Positions 48,655 to 58,503 of a DNA stretch of 64,000 bases are shown here, piece by piece. Source of the DNA: Rhizobium sp. 2MFCol3.1 (GTDB lineage Bacteria > Pseudomonadota > Alphaproteobacteria > Rhizobiales > Rhizobiaceae); assembly GCF_000377565.1 (NCBI RefSeq), contig NZ_KB898356.1:301142-365141 (forward strand). The letters are read 5' to 3'. The notes beneath the pieces were generated by a model. It saw nothing but the letters and a program-made list of their open reading frames with translations. It ran no database searches and was not told the DNA's origin. A program made the translations under genes and the position numbers. How positions within the stretch are numbered: the stretch's first letter is position 1; each line of letters starts with the position of its first letter.

Positions 48655-50064
48655 ATGGCTGAGCGCAAGATGTTTGCCGGTCCCAAGGTCCGCCGTATCC
48701 GAAACGGCCTCGGCGTGACGCAGGCGGCGATGGCCGAGGCGCTGGAGATCTCGCCGTCCTATCTCAACCTGATCGAGCGCAACCAGCGCCCGCTGACCGT
48801 CCAGCTGCTGCTGAAGCTCGCGGCGGTCTACAAGGTCGATCTGGAGGAGCTGCGCGCCGAAAGCGGCGGCAGCCTCACTCAGTTGAAGGAAGTCTTCGCC
48901 GATCCGCTGCTATCCGGCGAGCTGCCGGGCGATCAGGAGCTGGTCGAAGTCGCGGAAGCGGCACCCAATGCGGCAAGCGGCGTCATCAAGCTCTACCGCG
49001 CTTACCGGGAGCAGGCGGCGCGCCTCTCCGATCTCACGCTTCTGAGTGCAGGGGAGGGGCAGGTACCGCTGTCGGGCGCGCGGCTGCCGGCCGATGAGGT
49101 GCGCGATGTGTTGGAGCGCCGCTCGGCCTATTTCCCGCGCATCGAGACGGCGGCGGAAGCGTTCCTGCATGCGCTCTCCGACCCCCGCGATATCATCTCG
49201 ACGTTCAAGGAGTGGCTGCGCGCCGAGCGTGGCATCGGCGTCCGCGTCCTCCCCATCCACGTCATGCCGGATCTCCGCCGTCGTTTCGATCGTCACTCCA
49301 TGCGGCTTTTCATTTCCGAGCGCCTGTCGCCGGCAGAGCAGGCGCAGGAGATCGCAATCGAAGTCGCAACGCTGGCGCTGCGCGAGGCAATCCTCGCCGA
49401 GCTCGAAGGCCTGATGCTCTCCACCGAGGAGGCGAAGCGCATCGCCCGCTTCGAGCTTGCGCGCTATGCGGCACTGGCGCTGACCATGCCCTACGCGCCC
49501 TTCCTTGCCGCGGCCCAGGCGGCGTCCTACGACATCGATATCCTGCGCGTGCGCTTCAATGTCTCCTTCGCGCAAGCCGCAACCCGGTTGACCATGCTGC
49601 AGCGCCCCGGCGCCTCGGCCGTCTCCTTCTTCACCATGGAGATCGACGGCGCCGGCCATCGGCTGCGGCGGTCAGGATCACAGGGCTTCCCACATCTCCG
49701 CTTCGGTGGCGACTGTCCCAAGCTCAACGTCCATGCCGCCCTGCTGCAGCCCGGACAGATCTTGGCCGAGATGGTCGAGATGCCTGATAATAACCGCTAC
49801 CTCACAATATCCCGCACGCTGGAAGGGCCGAACGCGCCGTTCGGCGAGCGCGTCCGTCGCACGGCGCTTCTCGTCGGTTGTGATGCTTCGGCGGGCGAGG
49901 GGACGGTCTACGGCCGGGCGGTTTCCGCGCAAAAGGCGATCACGGCAGGCTCCGGCTGTCGTCTCTGCGAAAGGCGCGGTTGCCTCTCGCGCGCCGAGCC
50001 GCCTGTTACACGCCCGTTGGGGCTCGACGAGATGGTCTCGGGCCTTGGCAACTTCGACTTTTAG
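48655..50064 (+). CDS. XRE-family regulator, ScfR/RamB type
   Basis: A 469-residue regulator: N-terminal HTH_3 (about 11-65; LGVTQAAMAEALEISPSYLN), a middle ImmA/IrrE-like domain (about 200-330) in which the HExxH zinc motif is missing, and a C-terminal DUF2083 domain with CPKLNVHAALLQPGQ and a Cys cluster CRLCERRGC (Cys435, 438, 443). Proteins of this type (RamB in Corynebacterium, ScfR in alphaproteobacteria) control acetate and short-chain acyl-CoA metabolism; its divergence from aceA supports this. The Cys cluster could bind metal or an iron-sulfur centre. Confidence 0.92.
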   Translation: MAERKMFAGPKVRRIRNGLGVTQAAMAEALEISPSYLNLIERNQRPLTVQLLLKLAAVYKVDLEELRAESGGSLTQLKEVFADPLLSGELPGDQELVEVAEAAPNAASGVIKLYRAYREQAARLSDLTLLSAGEGQVPLSGARLPADEVRDVLERRSAYFPRIETAAEAFLHALSDPRDIISTFKEWLRAERGIGVRVLPIHVMPDLRRRFDRHSMRLFISERLSPAEQAQEIAIEVATLALREAILAELEGLMLSTEEAKRIARFELARYAALALTMPYAPFLAAAQAASYDIDILRVRFNVSFAQAATRLTMLQRPGASAVSFFTMEIDGAGHRLRRSGSQGFPHLRFGGDCPKLNVHAALLQPGQILAEMVEMPDNNRYLTISRTLEGPNAPFGERVRRTALLVGCDASAGEGTVYGRAVSAQKAITAGSGCRLCERRGCLSRAEPPVTRPLGLDEMVSGLGNFDF

Positions 50065-50206
50065 TCCCGGTCTTTAGTCACAGCGAAATCATTGAGAGTG
50101 CAGGATTTTGCGCTTGTCGGCTCCAGAAATCCTTTCTAGTCTGCAACCAAAACCAGAGGGAGGGCATCCGCGGAAAACGGTGCCCAAACAAAAAGCAGGA
50201 GATAGC

Positions 50207-51304
50207 ATGAGGTCAATTCTCGTAAAGCTCGCGGCCACGGCTCTCGTGACTGGGCTTTCGATCACGCCATCCGTTGCCGCGGATCGCGTCGTCAATGTCT
50301 ACAACTGGTCCGATTATATCGACAGTTCCATCCTCGAAGATTTCACCAAGGAAACCGGCATCAAGGTCGTCTACGACACCTTCGACAGCAACGAGACGCT
50401 GGAAGCCAAGCTTCTGGCCGGCGGCACGGGCTACGACGTCGTGGTTCCGACCGTATCCTTCATGCAGCGCCAGATCGCCGCCGGTGTCTACCAGAAGCTC
50501 GACAAGTCGAAGCTGCCGAACCTGTCCAACATGTGGGACGTGGTCACCAAGGGTGTGGCGTCCTTCGATCCTGGCAATGAATACGCCGTCGACTACATGT
50601 GGGGCACGACAGGTATTGGCTACAACGTCGACAAGGTGAAGGCAGCGCTCGGCACGGATGAGAAGCCCAACTGGGATGCGCTCTTCGATCCGGCAAAGGC
50701 TGCCAAGCTCAAGGACTGCGGCATCTACATGCTGGACTCTCCGACCGACGTCATCCCCTCCGTGCTTGCCTATCTCGGACTCGATCCGAACAGCACCAAG
50801 ACGGAAGACCTGAAGAAGGCACAGGACGTGTTGATGGCCGTTCGTCCCTTCGTGCGCAAATTCCACTCGTCGGAATACATCAGCGCGCTTGCCAATGGCG
50901 ACATCTGCATCGCGCTCGGCTTCTCGGGCGACGTCTTCCAGGCCCGCGACCGCGCCACCGAAGCCAACTCCGGCGTCAAGGTCGATTACTCGGTGCCGAA
51001 CCAGGGTGCGCAGATCTTCTTCGACGTCTTCGGTATTCCGAAGGATGCCCCGCATGTCGAGGAAGCGCATGAATTCATCAACTACATGATGAAGCCCGAG
51101 GTTGCCGCCAAGGCATCGAACTACGTCTTCTACGCCAACGGCAACAAGGCATCGCAGCCGCTGCTCGACAAGGAAGTGATCGATGACACGGCGATTTATC
51201 CGACGCCCGAGGTCATGGCGAAGCTATTCACCGTTCCGCCGCTCGATGCGAAAGCGCAGCGTGCAGTGACGCGACTGTGGACGACAGTCGTCACCGGTCA
51301 GTAA
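50207..51304 (+). CDS. Polyamine ABC transporter, substrate-binding protein PotF-like
   Basis: A 365-residue exported binding protein: signal peptide to about residue 24 (ITPSVAA-DR), then VVNVYNWSDYIDSSILEDFT, the family hallmark of PotD/PotF, and YMWGTTGIGYNVDKV. ATG 50207 has AGGAGA just upstream. First gene of a potFGHI-type operon; a terminator-like hairpin follows its stop. Putrescine or spermidine is the likely ligand. Confidence 0.94.
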   Translation: MRSILVKLAATALVTGLSITPSVAADRVVNVYNWSDYIDSSILEDFTKETGIKVVYDTFDSNETLEAKLLAGGTGYDVVVPTVSFMQRQIAAGVYQKLDKSKLPNLSNMWDVVTKGVASFDPGNEYAVDYMWGTTGIGYNVDKVKAALGTDEKPNWDALFDPAKAAKLKDCGIYMLDSPTDVIPSVLAYLGLDPNSTKTEDLKKAQDVLMAVRPFVRKFHSSEYISALANGDICIALGFSGDVFQARDRATEANSGVKVDYSVPNQGAQIFFDVFGIPKDAPHVEEAHEFINYMMKPEVAAKASNYVFYANGNKASQPLLDKEVIDDTAIYPTPEVMAKLFTVPPLDAKAQRAVTRLWTTVVTGQ

Positions 51305-51314
51305 TGCACTGATC

Positions 51315-51346
51315 TGCCCGAACCTGATGGTTCGGGCATTTCTTTT
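51315..51346 (+). terminator. Attenuator-like terminator between binding-protein and ATPase genes
   Basis: Perfect 10-bp stem TGCCCGAACC/GGTTCGGGCA with a TGAT loop and the tail TTTCTTTT, 11 bp after the binding-protein stop. Inside the operon it should let only part of transcription continue, giving excess binding protein. Confidence 0.85.
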
Positions 51347-51385
51347 AGTGGCGCATTGGATCAGGTCAGTTTTCGGGGAAAAATC

Positions 51386-52528
51386 ATGAAGTCACTCGGC
51401 AATATTCGCCGTTCCTTTGCGCCTTGGGCCGATCCGGCCGCCAAGCCGTTCATCTCGGTCAAGAACGTCACCAAGCGCTTCGGTGATTTCACCGCCGTCG
51501 ACGACCTTTCGCTCAATATCTATCACCGCGAGTTCTTCGCGCTGCTCGGCGCATCGGGCTGCGGCAAGTCCACGCTGCTGCGCATGCTGGCCGGTTTCGA
51601 GCAGCCGACATCAGGTGAGATCATCCTCGATGGCACTGATTTGGCCGGAACGCCGCCCTACAAGCGGCCAGTCAACATGATGTTCCAGTCCTACGCGCTC
51701 TTCCCGCACATGACGGTCGAAAAGAACATCGCCTTCGGCCTGCGCCAGGATGGGATGGCCAAGGACGAGATCGGCGAACGCGTGCTGCAGATGCTGAAGA
51801 TGGTGAAGCTGGAGAAATTCGCGTCCCGCAAGCCCAACCAGCTTTCCGGCGGCCAGCGCCAGCGCGTGGCGCTCGCCCGCTCGCTTGCCAAGCGCCCGAA
51901 AGTGCTGCTGCTCGACGAACCGCTTGGCGCGCTCGACAAGAAACTGCGCGAGGAAACCCAGTTCGAGCTGATGGACCTGCAGCAGAACCTCGGTCTCACC
52001 TTTGTCGTCGTCACCCACGACCAGGAAGAGGCGATGACCATGGCCGACCGCATCGCGGTCATGAGCCACGGCAAGGTCATCCAGGTGGCGACGCCGGCCG
52101 AAATCTACGAGGCCCCGAACTCCCGCTTCGTGGCCGACTTCATCGGCGACGTGAACATCTTCGACGGCAAGGTCACGGCCTCCAATGCCACTGGCGTCGA
52201 GATCGCTATCGACGAGAGCCTCACGATCAAGCTGTCGGGCGCGGAGCCCCTGGCTGTCGGCAGCCCCGCCGGCTTCGCCATCCGGCCAGAAAAGCTGAAG
52301 GTCACGCGCACCCCGCCGGCCAATCCCGGCATCAATGCCGCCTCGGGCGAGCTCTGGGACATCGCCTATCTCGGCGACATGACCGTTTTCCATGTGAAGC
52401 TGAAGAGCGGCAAGGTGGTGAAGGCGTCGTCTTTGAATGCGCAGCGCGCGGTCGATGATCCCTTTGTCTACGATCAGGAAGTCTGGGTCACCTTCGCCGA
52501 GGACGCCGGCGTTCTGTTGAGGGATTGA
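51386..52528 (+). CDS. Polyamine ABC transporter ATPase PotG-like
   Basis: A 380-residue ABC ATPase: Walker A GASGCGKSTLL, signature LSGGQRQRVALARS, Walker B VLLLDEPLGALDKKLREETQ, switch VTHDQEEAMTM, and a C-terminal TOBE domain. ATG 51386 follows GGGGAA; the upstream in-frame TTG at 51356 lies near the attenuator and is less likely. The permease gene starts 4 bp after its stop. Confidence 0.95.
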   Translation: MKSLGNIRRSFAPWADPAAKPFISVKNVTKRFGDFTAVDDLSLNIYHREFFALLGASGCGKSTLLRMLAGFEQPTSGEIILDGTDLAGTPPYKRPVNMMFQSYALFPHMTVEKNIAFGLRQDGMAKDEIGERVLQMLKMVKLEKFASRKPNQLSGGQRQRVALARSLAKRPKVLLLDEPLGALDKKLREETQFELMDLQQNLGLTFVVVTHDQEEAMTMADRIAVMSHGKVIQVATPAEIYEAPNSRFVADFIGDVNIFDGKVTASNATGVEIAIDESLTIKLSGAEPLAVGSPAGFAIRPEKLKVTRTPPANPGINAASGELWDIAYLGDMTVFHVKLKSGKVVKASSLNAQRAVDDPFVYDQEVWVTFAEDAGVLLRD

Positions 52529-52532
52529 CGCA

Positions 52533-53444
52533 ATGGGCAAGCTCGGATCATCCGTCTACAACCGCCTCGTCATCATCGTCCCTTACGTCTGGCTGCTGCT
52601 GTTCTTCCTGGCGCCGTTCTTCATCGTCTTCCGCATTTCTCTGTCGACGACGGCGATCGCGATGCCGCCCTATGATCCGGCTTTTTCATTCTCGGATAGC
52701 TGGGCCGACGTCTGGGACAAGATCGCAAGCTTCTCCTTCGACAACTATCATTACCTGATCGACGATCCGCTCTATTTCAACGCCTATCTCTCCAGCGTCA
52801 TCATCGCCGGCATCTCCACGCTGCTGACGCTGCTGATCGCCTATCCGATCGCCTATGGTATGGCGAATGCCCCGCGCAGCATCCGCCCGACGCTTCTGAT
52901 GCTGGTCATCTTGCCGTTCTGGACGAGCTTCCTGATCCGCGTCTACGCCTGGATCGCCATCCTGAAGCCCGAGGGGCTGCTGAACCAGCTGCTGCAGTCG
53001 CTGCATGTCATCGACAGCCCGTTGATCATCCTCAACACCAACATCGCGGTCTATATCGGCATCGTCTATTCGTATCTGCCGTTCATGGTGCTGCCGCTCT
53101 ACTCGTCACTTGAGAAGATGGACGGCACACTGATCGAGGCGGCGCAGGATCTCGGTTGCCCGCCGATAACGGCTTTCTGGCGCGTGACCTTCCCGCTGTC
53201 GCTTCCTGGTGTCGTCGCCGGCTGCATGCTGGTTTTCATCCCCGCGGTCGGCGAGTTCGTTATCCCCGATCTGCTCGGCGGATCGCAGACGCTGATGATC
53301 GGCAAGACGCTGTGGAACGAGTTCAATTCCAACCGCGACTGGCCGGTCTCCTCGGCCGTGGCCACCATCTTGCTTCTCATCCTGGTGATACCCATCGTGT
53401 TCTTCCAGAATGTGCAGGCCAAGGCTGATGAGCAGGGGAGATAG
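52533..53444 (+). CDS. Polyamine ABC transporter permease PotH-like
   Basis: A 303-residue permease with six predicted helices, starting LVIIVPYVWLLLFFLAPFFI; the EAA loop is EAAQDLGCPPITAFWRVTFP. It lies between the ATPase gene (4 bp) and the second permease gene (3 bp). Confidence 0.95.
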   Translation: MGKLGSSVYNRLVIIVPYVWLLLFFLAPFFIVFRISLSTTAIAMPPYDPAFSFSDSWADVWDKIASFSFDNYHYLIDDPLYFNAYLSSVIIAGISTLLTLLIAYPIAYGMANAPRSIRPTLLMLVILPFWTSFLIRVYAWIAILKPEGLLNQLLQSLHVIDSPLIILNTNIAVYIGIVYSYLPFMVLPLYSSLEKMDGTLIEAAQDLGCPPITAFWRVTFPLSLPGVVAGCMLVFIPAVGEFVIPDLLGGSQTLMIGKTLWNEFNSNRDWPVSSAVATILLLILVIPIVFFQNVQAKADEQGR

Positions 53445-53447
53445 ACC

Positions 53448-54266
53448 ATGATGAAATGGACCCGCTTCAACGTAGCCTCCGTGACGCTCGGCTTCGCCTT
53501 CCTCTATCTGCCGATCGTCCTGCTCGTCGTCTTCTCCTTCAACGAATCGAAGCTCGTCACCGTCTGGGGCGGCTTTTCGACCAAGTGGTACGTGTCGCTC
53601 TTCCAGAACCAGGCGCTGCTCGACGCCGCCTGGGTGACGCTGCGCGTGGGCGTGCTCTCGGCAACCGCCGCGACCATTCTCGGCACGCTCGCTGCCATCA
53701 CTTTGGTGCGCTACACGCGCTTTCGCGGCCGCATGCTCTTCTCCGGCATGGTATACGCGCCGCTGGTCATGCCCGAGGTCATCACCGGCCTGTCGCTGCT
53801 GCTGCTCTTCGTGGCGATTGGCCTCGACCGCGGCTTCTGGACCATCACGCTGGCCCATACGACGCTCACCATGTGCTTCGTCGCGGTCGTTGTGCAGTCG
53901 CGCCTTTTGACGTTCGATCGCTCGATCGAGGAAGCGGCGCTCGATCTCGGCTCGCCGCCAGTGCGCACCTTCTTTGAGATCACGCTGCCGATCATCGCGC
54001 CCGCCGTGGCGTCCGGCTGGATCCTCGCCTTCACCCTGTCGCTGGACGATCTCGTCATCGCCAGCTTCACGTCCGGTCCGGGTGCCACCACGCTGCCGAT
54101 GAAGATCTACAGCCAGGTGCGCCTCGGCGTCACGCCGGAGATCAACGCGGTCTGCACAATCCTGATCGGCATCGTTGCGGTCGGCGTCGTCTGCACATCC
54201 GTCATCACCAAGCGGCGCGAGTTGCAGCGTGAGAGGGACGAGCGGGCGGCCGCGAACGCGCCGTGA
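53448..54266 (+). CDS. Polyamine ABC transporter permease PotI-like
   Basis: A 272-residue permease with six helices (FLYLPIVLLVVFSFNESKLV at the start) and the EAA loop EEAALDLGSPPVRTFFEITL. AGGGGAG precedes the ATG. Last gene of the operon; its stop directly abuts the stop of the convergent AsmA-like gene with no bases between, so the two transcripts must overlap. Confidence 0.95.
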   Translation: MMKWTRFNVASVTLGFAFLYLPIVLLVVFSFNESKLVTVWGGFSTKWYVSLFQNQALLDAAWVTLRVGVLSATAATILGTLAAITLVRYTRFRGRMLFSGMVYAPLVMPEVITGLSLLLLFVAIGLDRGFWTITLAHTTLTMCFVAVVVQSRLLTFDRSIEEAALDLGSPPVRTFFEITLPIIAPAVASGWILAFTLSLDDLVIASFTSGPGATTLPMKIYSQVRLGVTPEINAVCTILIGIVAVGVVCTSVITKRRELQRERDERAAANAP

Positions 54267-56171
54267 TTACTTCGTAGCGCCTTCCTGCGGCGGCTGCTGG
54301 TTGCCCGGTTGCTGGTTACCTGGCAGCGCCGAAAGGACCGGATCCGGCCAGGAACCGCCGACGAAGAACGGCAGGGCCGGAAAGGCTGCGTCGTTTGCGG
54401 GATCGGTGGCGATGATCTTGCCTGAGAGCGCAAGCCCGCTCGATTTGTAGGGAATGACGCCCGAAAGCGTGATGGTTTCCTGCGGCCCTTCGATCCGGCC
54501 GCGCTTGATCTGCGCAGCCCCGTCATCGAGATCGGCCGCGATATCAAGGCGATCGAACGCGAAGGAGCGATGTGAGACGGCGCTCAGCGCGAAGAACTCC
54601 GCCTTTGCCGCTTCGCTGCGCACCGCCTCGGAATCAAACCCAGGCAGCGAACCTGCCTGCGCGCGAAAATGAATGTTGCCGCTCACATCCGCCGGCCCCG
54701 CCTTCCAGATCGGCAGCGCGGTGCTGACGGAAAGGTCGAGCGAACCGGTCGCGAGCGGCAGCGGACCCTTGAGGTTGAGGCGTTCGATCAGGCTGGCGAA
54801 ATCCGCGCCCCGGATCGACATCTGCAGCTTACCACCGCCATCGAAGTCGCCGCGCTTGGTCTCGATATGAGCAGTCAGCGCGCCGCCTTCGAACTGGCCG
54901 TCGCCGATATCGAACCGCGCCTCATTGCTGGAAACGATAATACTCGCGCCGACATTGGCGAGCTTGAAGGGGACGAGATCGGCCTGCTTGGCTGATAGCC
55001 TGAGGTCGATATCGAGCTGTTGCAAGGCGCCGCCATCGGGCGGCCCATGATCTTCGCCGGCGGCGAGCCGCACCACGAAGGCGTCGAACAGGGATTTGAA
55101 ATTGATCTGGTCGAAGGCCAGCGTGCCGCCGAGCTTGGCGCGCTTGCCGGGCACGAAGCTCACATCCATCGCGCCATTGGCGTTCGAGCCGTTCATGCCG
55201 AGCGTGAGATTATCGAAGCGAAAACCGTTCGCCGACGAGGTCACATCGCTGTCGATCGAAAATGCCTTGAGCGTCGCCGCATCCGGCAGCGCGCGTCCCG
55301 CCCATGTCAGCAAGGCCGGCAGATCAGGAATGCCGACGGACATGGTGCCTTGCAGGCTGAACAGATGGGCGATGTTGGCCACGCCATCGAACTTGGCCGT
55401 CACCAGGTTCGATGTCAGCGCGGCCCGCAACGGTGCATTCTTGCCGCCGAAGGTCAGCAAGGGGCTGCGCGACGAGAAGTCGAGCTTCAGGTCGAGGCCA
55501 TTGGTGCGGGCGATCAGCACCGCGCCGATTGGGCTCGACAGGCGCGGCCAGCCGATATCGGCGGTCACGCCATCGAAGCGGTAGGTCCTGCCGCTGGCGA
55601 CATCGGTCACGTTCAAGGTGCCGTCTTCGACCGTGATGGTGCCGATGTCAGCATCCAGCGTCGTGTCGAGCGTCTCTTCGCCGTTCTTTTCCTGCGCGCC
55701 GGCGATAGCCTGCGCCAGCTGGCCGTCATTCGTCCAGTCGATCGTGCCATCGCGCTCGCGCGTCAAAAGCAGGTTGGGGCGCAGGATATGGAATTCGTGG
55801 AAGCTCGCCTTGCCTCTGAAGGCATCGATCAGGCTGAACTCGGCCGAGACGCTTTCGATCGTGCCGAGCAGCTTGTTGGCGTCCTTCTGGCGCACCGCAA
55901 TCTTGTTCACGGTGATGCGCGGCGTCGGCCAGAACTCGATGACAGGCCGACCGGAAATCTCGGCATTGTAGCCCGTCCATCGCGACAGCCTATCCTCGAT
56001 GCCGGAGCGCACGAGCCCGGTCGAGATCACATAGGGCCCGGCGACCCGAAGCGAAACGAAGACGGCGAGAAAGACCAGCAGCGAGATCGTGCCGACGCGG
56101 GCGACACCCGGCAGCCAGCGGGAGACGGGCCTGATTTTTATCCGCCGCGGCGGTGGTCGGGACGTACCCAT
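54267..56171 (-). CDS. AsmA-family protein
   Basis: A 634-residue envelope protein. A basic N-terminus (about 1-25) and one membrane helix (about 26-48; ARVGTISLLVFLAVFVSLRV) precede an AsmA-like beta-rich region (WTGYNAEISGRPVIEFWPTP, the typical start) and a C-terminal repeat of it (about 480-610). A Gln/Pro-rich tail (QPGNQQPPQ) ends the protein. AsmA relatives bridge inner and outer membranes and affect lipid transport. Confidence 0.9.
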   Translation of the reverse strand: MGTSRPPPRRIKIRPVSRWLPGVARVGTISLLVFLAVFVSLRVAGPYVISTGLVRSGIEDRLSRWTGYNAEISGRPVIEFWPTPRITVNKIAVRQKDANKLLGTIESVSAEFSLIDAFRGKASFHEFHILRPNLLLTRERDGTIDWTNDGQLAQAIAGAQEKNGEETLDTTLDADIGTITVEDGTLNVTDVASGRTYRFDGVTADIGWPRLSSPIGAVLIARTNGLDLKLDFSSRSPLLTFGGKNAPLRAALTSNLVTAKFDGVANIAHLFSLQGTMSVGIPDLPALLTWAGRALPDAATLKAFSIDSDVTSSANGFRFDNLTLGMNGSNANGAMDVSFVPGKRAKLGGTLAFDQINFKSLFDAFVVRLAAGEDHGPPDGGALQQLDIDLRLSAKQADLVPFKLANVGASIIVSSNEARFDIGDGQFEGGALTAHIETKRGDFDGGGKLQMSIRGADFASLIERLNLKGPLPLATGSLDLSVSTALPIWKAGPADVSGNIHFRAQAGSLPGFDSEAVRSEAAKAEFFALSAVSHRSFAFDRLDIAADLDDGAAQIKRGRIEGPQETITLSGVIPYKSSGLALSGKIIATDPANDAAFPALPFFVGGSWPDPVLSALPGNQQPGNQQPPQEGATK

Positions 56172-56332
56172 GCGTTTCGCCAGTCTTTCGACATCTGCCC
56201 GTTAATGTACTGAAATTCCGGATATATCAAATGCTGCGCGGTTGCAAATATATAGCCGGGCGACCCGGCCGAGTAGCACCTTTATCCGCCGTCACGGCAT
56301 GTTATATAGGTCTCTAACAAGAGGAGTTCTGC

Positions 56333-58285
56333 ATGCGTGACGATAAGCCACTCTGGATCCCTTCGCGAGCCTCGGTCGAAGAAAGCCCGATCTTCTCCTT
56401 CATGCAGAAATGCAACCGGGACTTTGGCCTTTCACTATCCAGTTATGGCGAGTTGCATGCCTGGTCGGTCGCCGACCGCGCCAAATTCTGGACGTCGGTT
56501 TGGGAGTTCTGTGGCGTCAAGGGTGAACGCGGCGAGCGCGTGCTTGTCGATGACGAAATCATGCTCGACGCCCGCTTCTTTCCCGACGCAACGCTGAACT
56601 TTGCCGAAAACCTGCTCTCAGAAGAGGGTACCGGCGACGCGATCATCTTTCGCGGAGAAGACAAGGCAGAGGATCGCTGGAGCTGGGACCGGCTGCGCGA
56701 GCAGGTATCGAGATTGCAGCAGGCCATGCGCGCCGAGGGCATTGGGCCTGGAGACCGTGTGGCGGCAATGATGCCAAACGTGCCCGAAACAGTCGCCTTC
56801 ATGCTCGCAGCCGCCTCGATAGGTGCGATCTGGTCCTCCTGTTCCCCCGATTTCGGCGAACAGGGCGTGCTCGATCGCTTCGGCCAGATCGAGCCGAAGC
56901 TCTTCGTCACCTGCGATGCCTATTGGTATGGCGGCAAGCTGCAGCCTATCAAGGAGAAGGTGGCCGCGGTCGCGGCGAAACTCGGCGTTCCCACCGTAGT
57001 CGTGCACTATGCGGGTGATGCCGACGATGTCGCGCGGGCCGTATCCGGTGCCCGAACGCTGGACGCTTTCATCGCCGCCCATCCCGCCCGCCCGATCGAA
57101 TTCCGGCGCCTGCCGTTCTCGCACCCCCTCTATATCCTGTTCTCCTCGGGTACGACGGGCGTGCCCAAGTGCATCGTGCATTCGGCCGGCGGTACGCTTT
57201 TGCAGCACCTCAAGGAACATCGGTTGCATTGCGGCCTCGGCGCCGGCGAAAAGCTTTTCTATTTCACGACATGCGGCTGGATGATGTGGAACTGGCTGGT
57301 ATCGGGGCTCGCCGTCGGCGCCACGCTCTGCCTCTTCGACGGCTCGCCCTTCGCGCCCGATGGCAATGTGCTCTTCGACTATGCGCAAGCCGAAAAGTTC
57401 GCGGTCTTCGGCACCTCGGCGAAATATATCGATGCCGTCCGCAAAAGCGGTTTTATGCCGCGCAGTTCGCACGATCTGAGCAGCCTTCGCCTGATGACCT
57501 CGACTGGATCGCCGCTATCGCCCGAGGGCTTTACCTTCGTCTATGAGGGCATCAAGGAGGACATTCAGCTGGCCTCGATCTCCGGCGGCACCGACATCGT
57601 CTCCTGCTTTGTACTGGGAAATCCCATGCAGCCGGTCTGGCGCGGCGAAATCCAGGGTCCCGGGCTCGGCCTTGCCATGGATGTCTGGGATGACGATGGC
57701 CATCCTGTGCGCGGCGAAAAGGGCGAGCTCGTCTGCACCAAGGCCTTCCCCTCCATGCCGGTCATGTTCTGGAACGACATCGATGGCGCCAAATACCGCG
57801 CCGCCTATTTCGAGCGTTTCGACAATATCTGGTGCCACGGCGATTTCGCCGAATGGACCGAGCATGACGGCATCATCATTCACGGCCGCTCGGATGCGAC
57901 GCTCAATCCGGGTGGCGTACGCATCGGCACGGCGGAAATCTACAATCAGGTCGAGCAGATGCCCGAGGTCGCCGAAGCGCTCTGCATCGGTCAGGATTGG
58001 GAGGACGATGTCAGGGTCGTTCTCTTCGTGCGCCTGGCATCTGGCGTTGCGCTGACCGATGAGCTGGTCAAATCAATCAAAGCGCGAGTCCGCAGCGGCG
58101 CCTCACCACGTCACGTCCCCGCTAAAATCATCGCGGTCGCCGATATTCCGCGCACCAAGTCCGGCAAGATCGTCGAACTCGCCGTTCGCGAGATCGTGCA
58201 TGGACGGCCGGTGAAGAACAAGGAAGCGCTCGCCAATCCGCAAGCTCTTGATTTGTTTTCAGATCTCGAAGAGCTGCGGGCTTGA
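56333..58285 (+). CDS. acsA2: Acetoacetyl-CoA synthetase (acetoacetate-CoA ligase)
   Basis: A 650-residue ANL-superfamily ligase that activates acetoacetate with ATP and CoA. Motifs: [20 protein letters not shown] (P-loop), [36 protein letters not shown] and [17 protein letters not shown] (catalytic Lys). The specific N-terminus and the length separate it from acetyl-CoA synthetase. In Sinorhizobium acsA2 is needed for use of acetoacetate and the PHB cycle. ATG 56333 follows AAGAGGAG. Confidence 0.95.
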   Translation: MRDDKPLWIPSRASVEESPIFSFMQKCNRDFGLSLSSYGELHAWSVADRAKFWTSVWEFCGVKGERGERVLVDDEIMLDARFFPDATLNFAENLLSEEGTGDAIIFRGEDKAEDRWSWDRLREQVSRLQQAMRAEGIGPGDRVAAMMPNVPETVAFMLAAASIGAIWSSCSPDFGEQGVLDRFGQIEPKLFVTCDAYWYGGKLQPIKEKVAAVAAKLGVPTVVVHYAGDADDVARAVSGARTLDAFIAAHPARPIEFRRLPFSHPLYILFSSGTTGVPKCIVHSAGGTLLQHLKEHRLHCGLGAGEKLFYFTTCGWMMWNWLVSGLAVGATLCLFDGSPFAPDGNVLFDYAQAEKFAVFGTSAKYIDAVRKSGFMPRSSHDLSSLRLMTSTGSPLSPEGFTFVYEGIKEDIQLASISGGTDIVSCFVLGNPMQPVWRGEIQGPGLGLAMDVWDDDGHPVRGEKGELVCTKAFPSMPVMFWNDIDGAKYRAAYFERFDNIWCHGDFAEWTEHDGIIIHGRSDATLNPGGVRIGTAEIYNQVEQMPEVAEALCIGQDWEDDVRVVLFVRLASGVALTDELVKSIKARVRSGASPRHVPAKIIAVADIPRTKSGKIVELAVREIVHGRPVKNKEALANPQALDLFSDLEELRA

Positions 58286-58361
58286 ATCGTTAAAATGATA
58301 GCGAAACTACAATATATGACCGGGCAGAGCTTCGTGGCCCTGGCAACCTTCCGTTAAGAAA

Positions 58362-58503
58362 CTCTAGTCAAAGGTAAATGTAACTTGGGGCTGCATATGA
58401 ACGAGGCAGCTTGGAGCCTTTGCTCCCGCAACATGATGTTAATCGCCTAGTCCTTGTTGAACAGCACCCAAACTCTCAGGCAGCCTCTTGGCTGCCTTTT
58501 TTC
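58362..58503 (+). ncRNA. Possible small RNA between acetoacetyl-CoA synthetase and cbrA genes
   Basis: In the 218-bp gap 58286-58503 the distal half holds a run of short stems (GCTGC/GCAGC at 58390-58411, GGAGC/GCTCC near 58413-58427, AACATGATGTT) and then a strong terminator. The terminator is 190 bp from the upstream stop, farther than usual for a 3' end. The only ORF is 17 codons (ATG 58397). The 5' end is not determined; a promoter could not be fixed. It could also be a long 3' UTR. Confidence 0.3.
58478..58503 (+). terminator. Rho-independent terminator before the cbrA 3' end
   Basis: Perfect 8-bp stem AGGCAGCC/GGCTGCCT with a TCTT loop and a run of six T residues. It ends the + strand transcript just where the convergent cbrA gene stops. 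Confidence 0.9.

Noticed and set aside
58397..58450. 17-codon ORF before the terminator at 58478
   Set aside because: Too short, with only a weak ribosome-site-like sequence; it may equally be part of a structured RNA.
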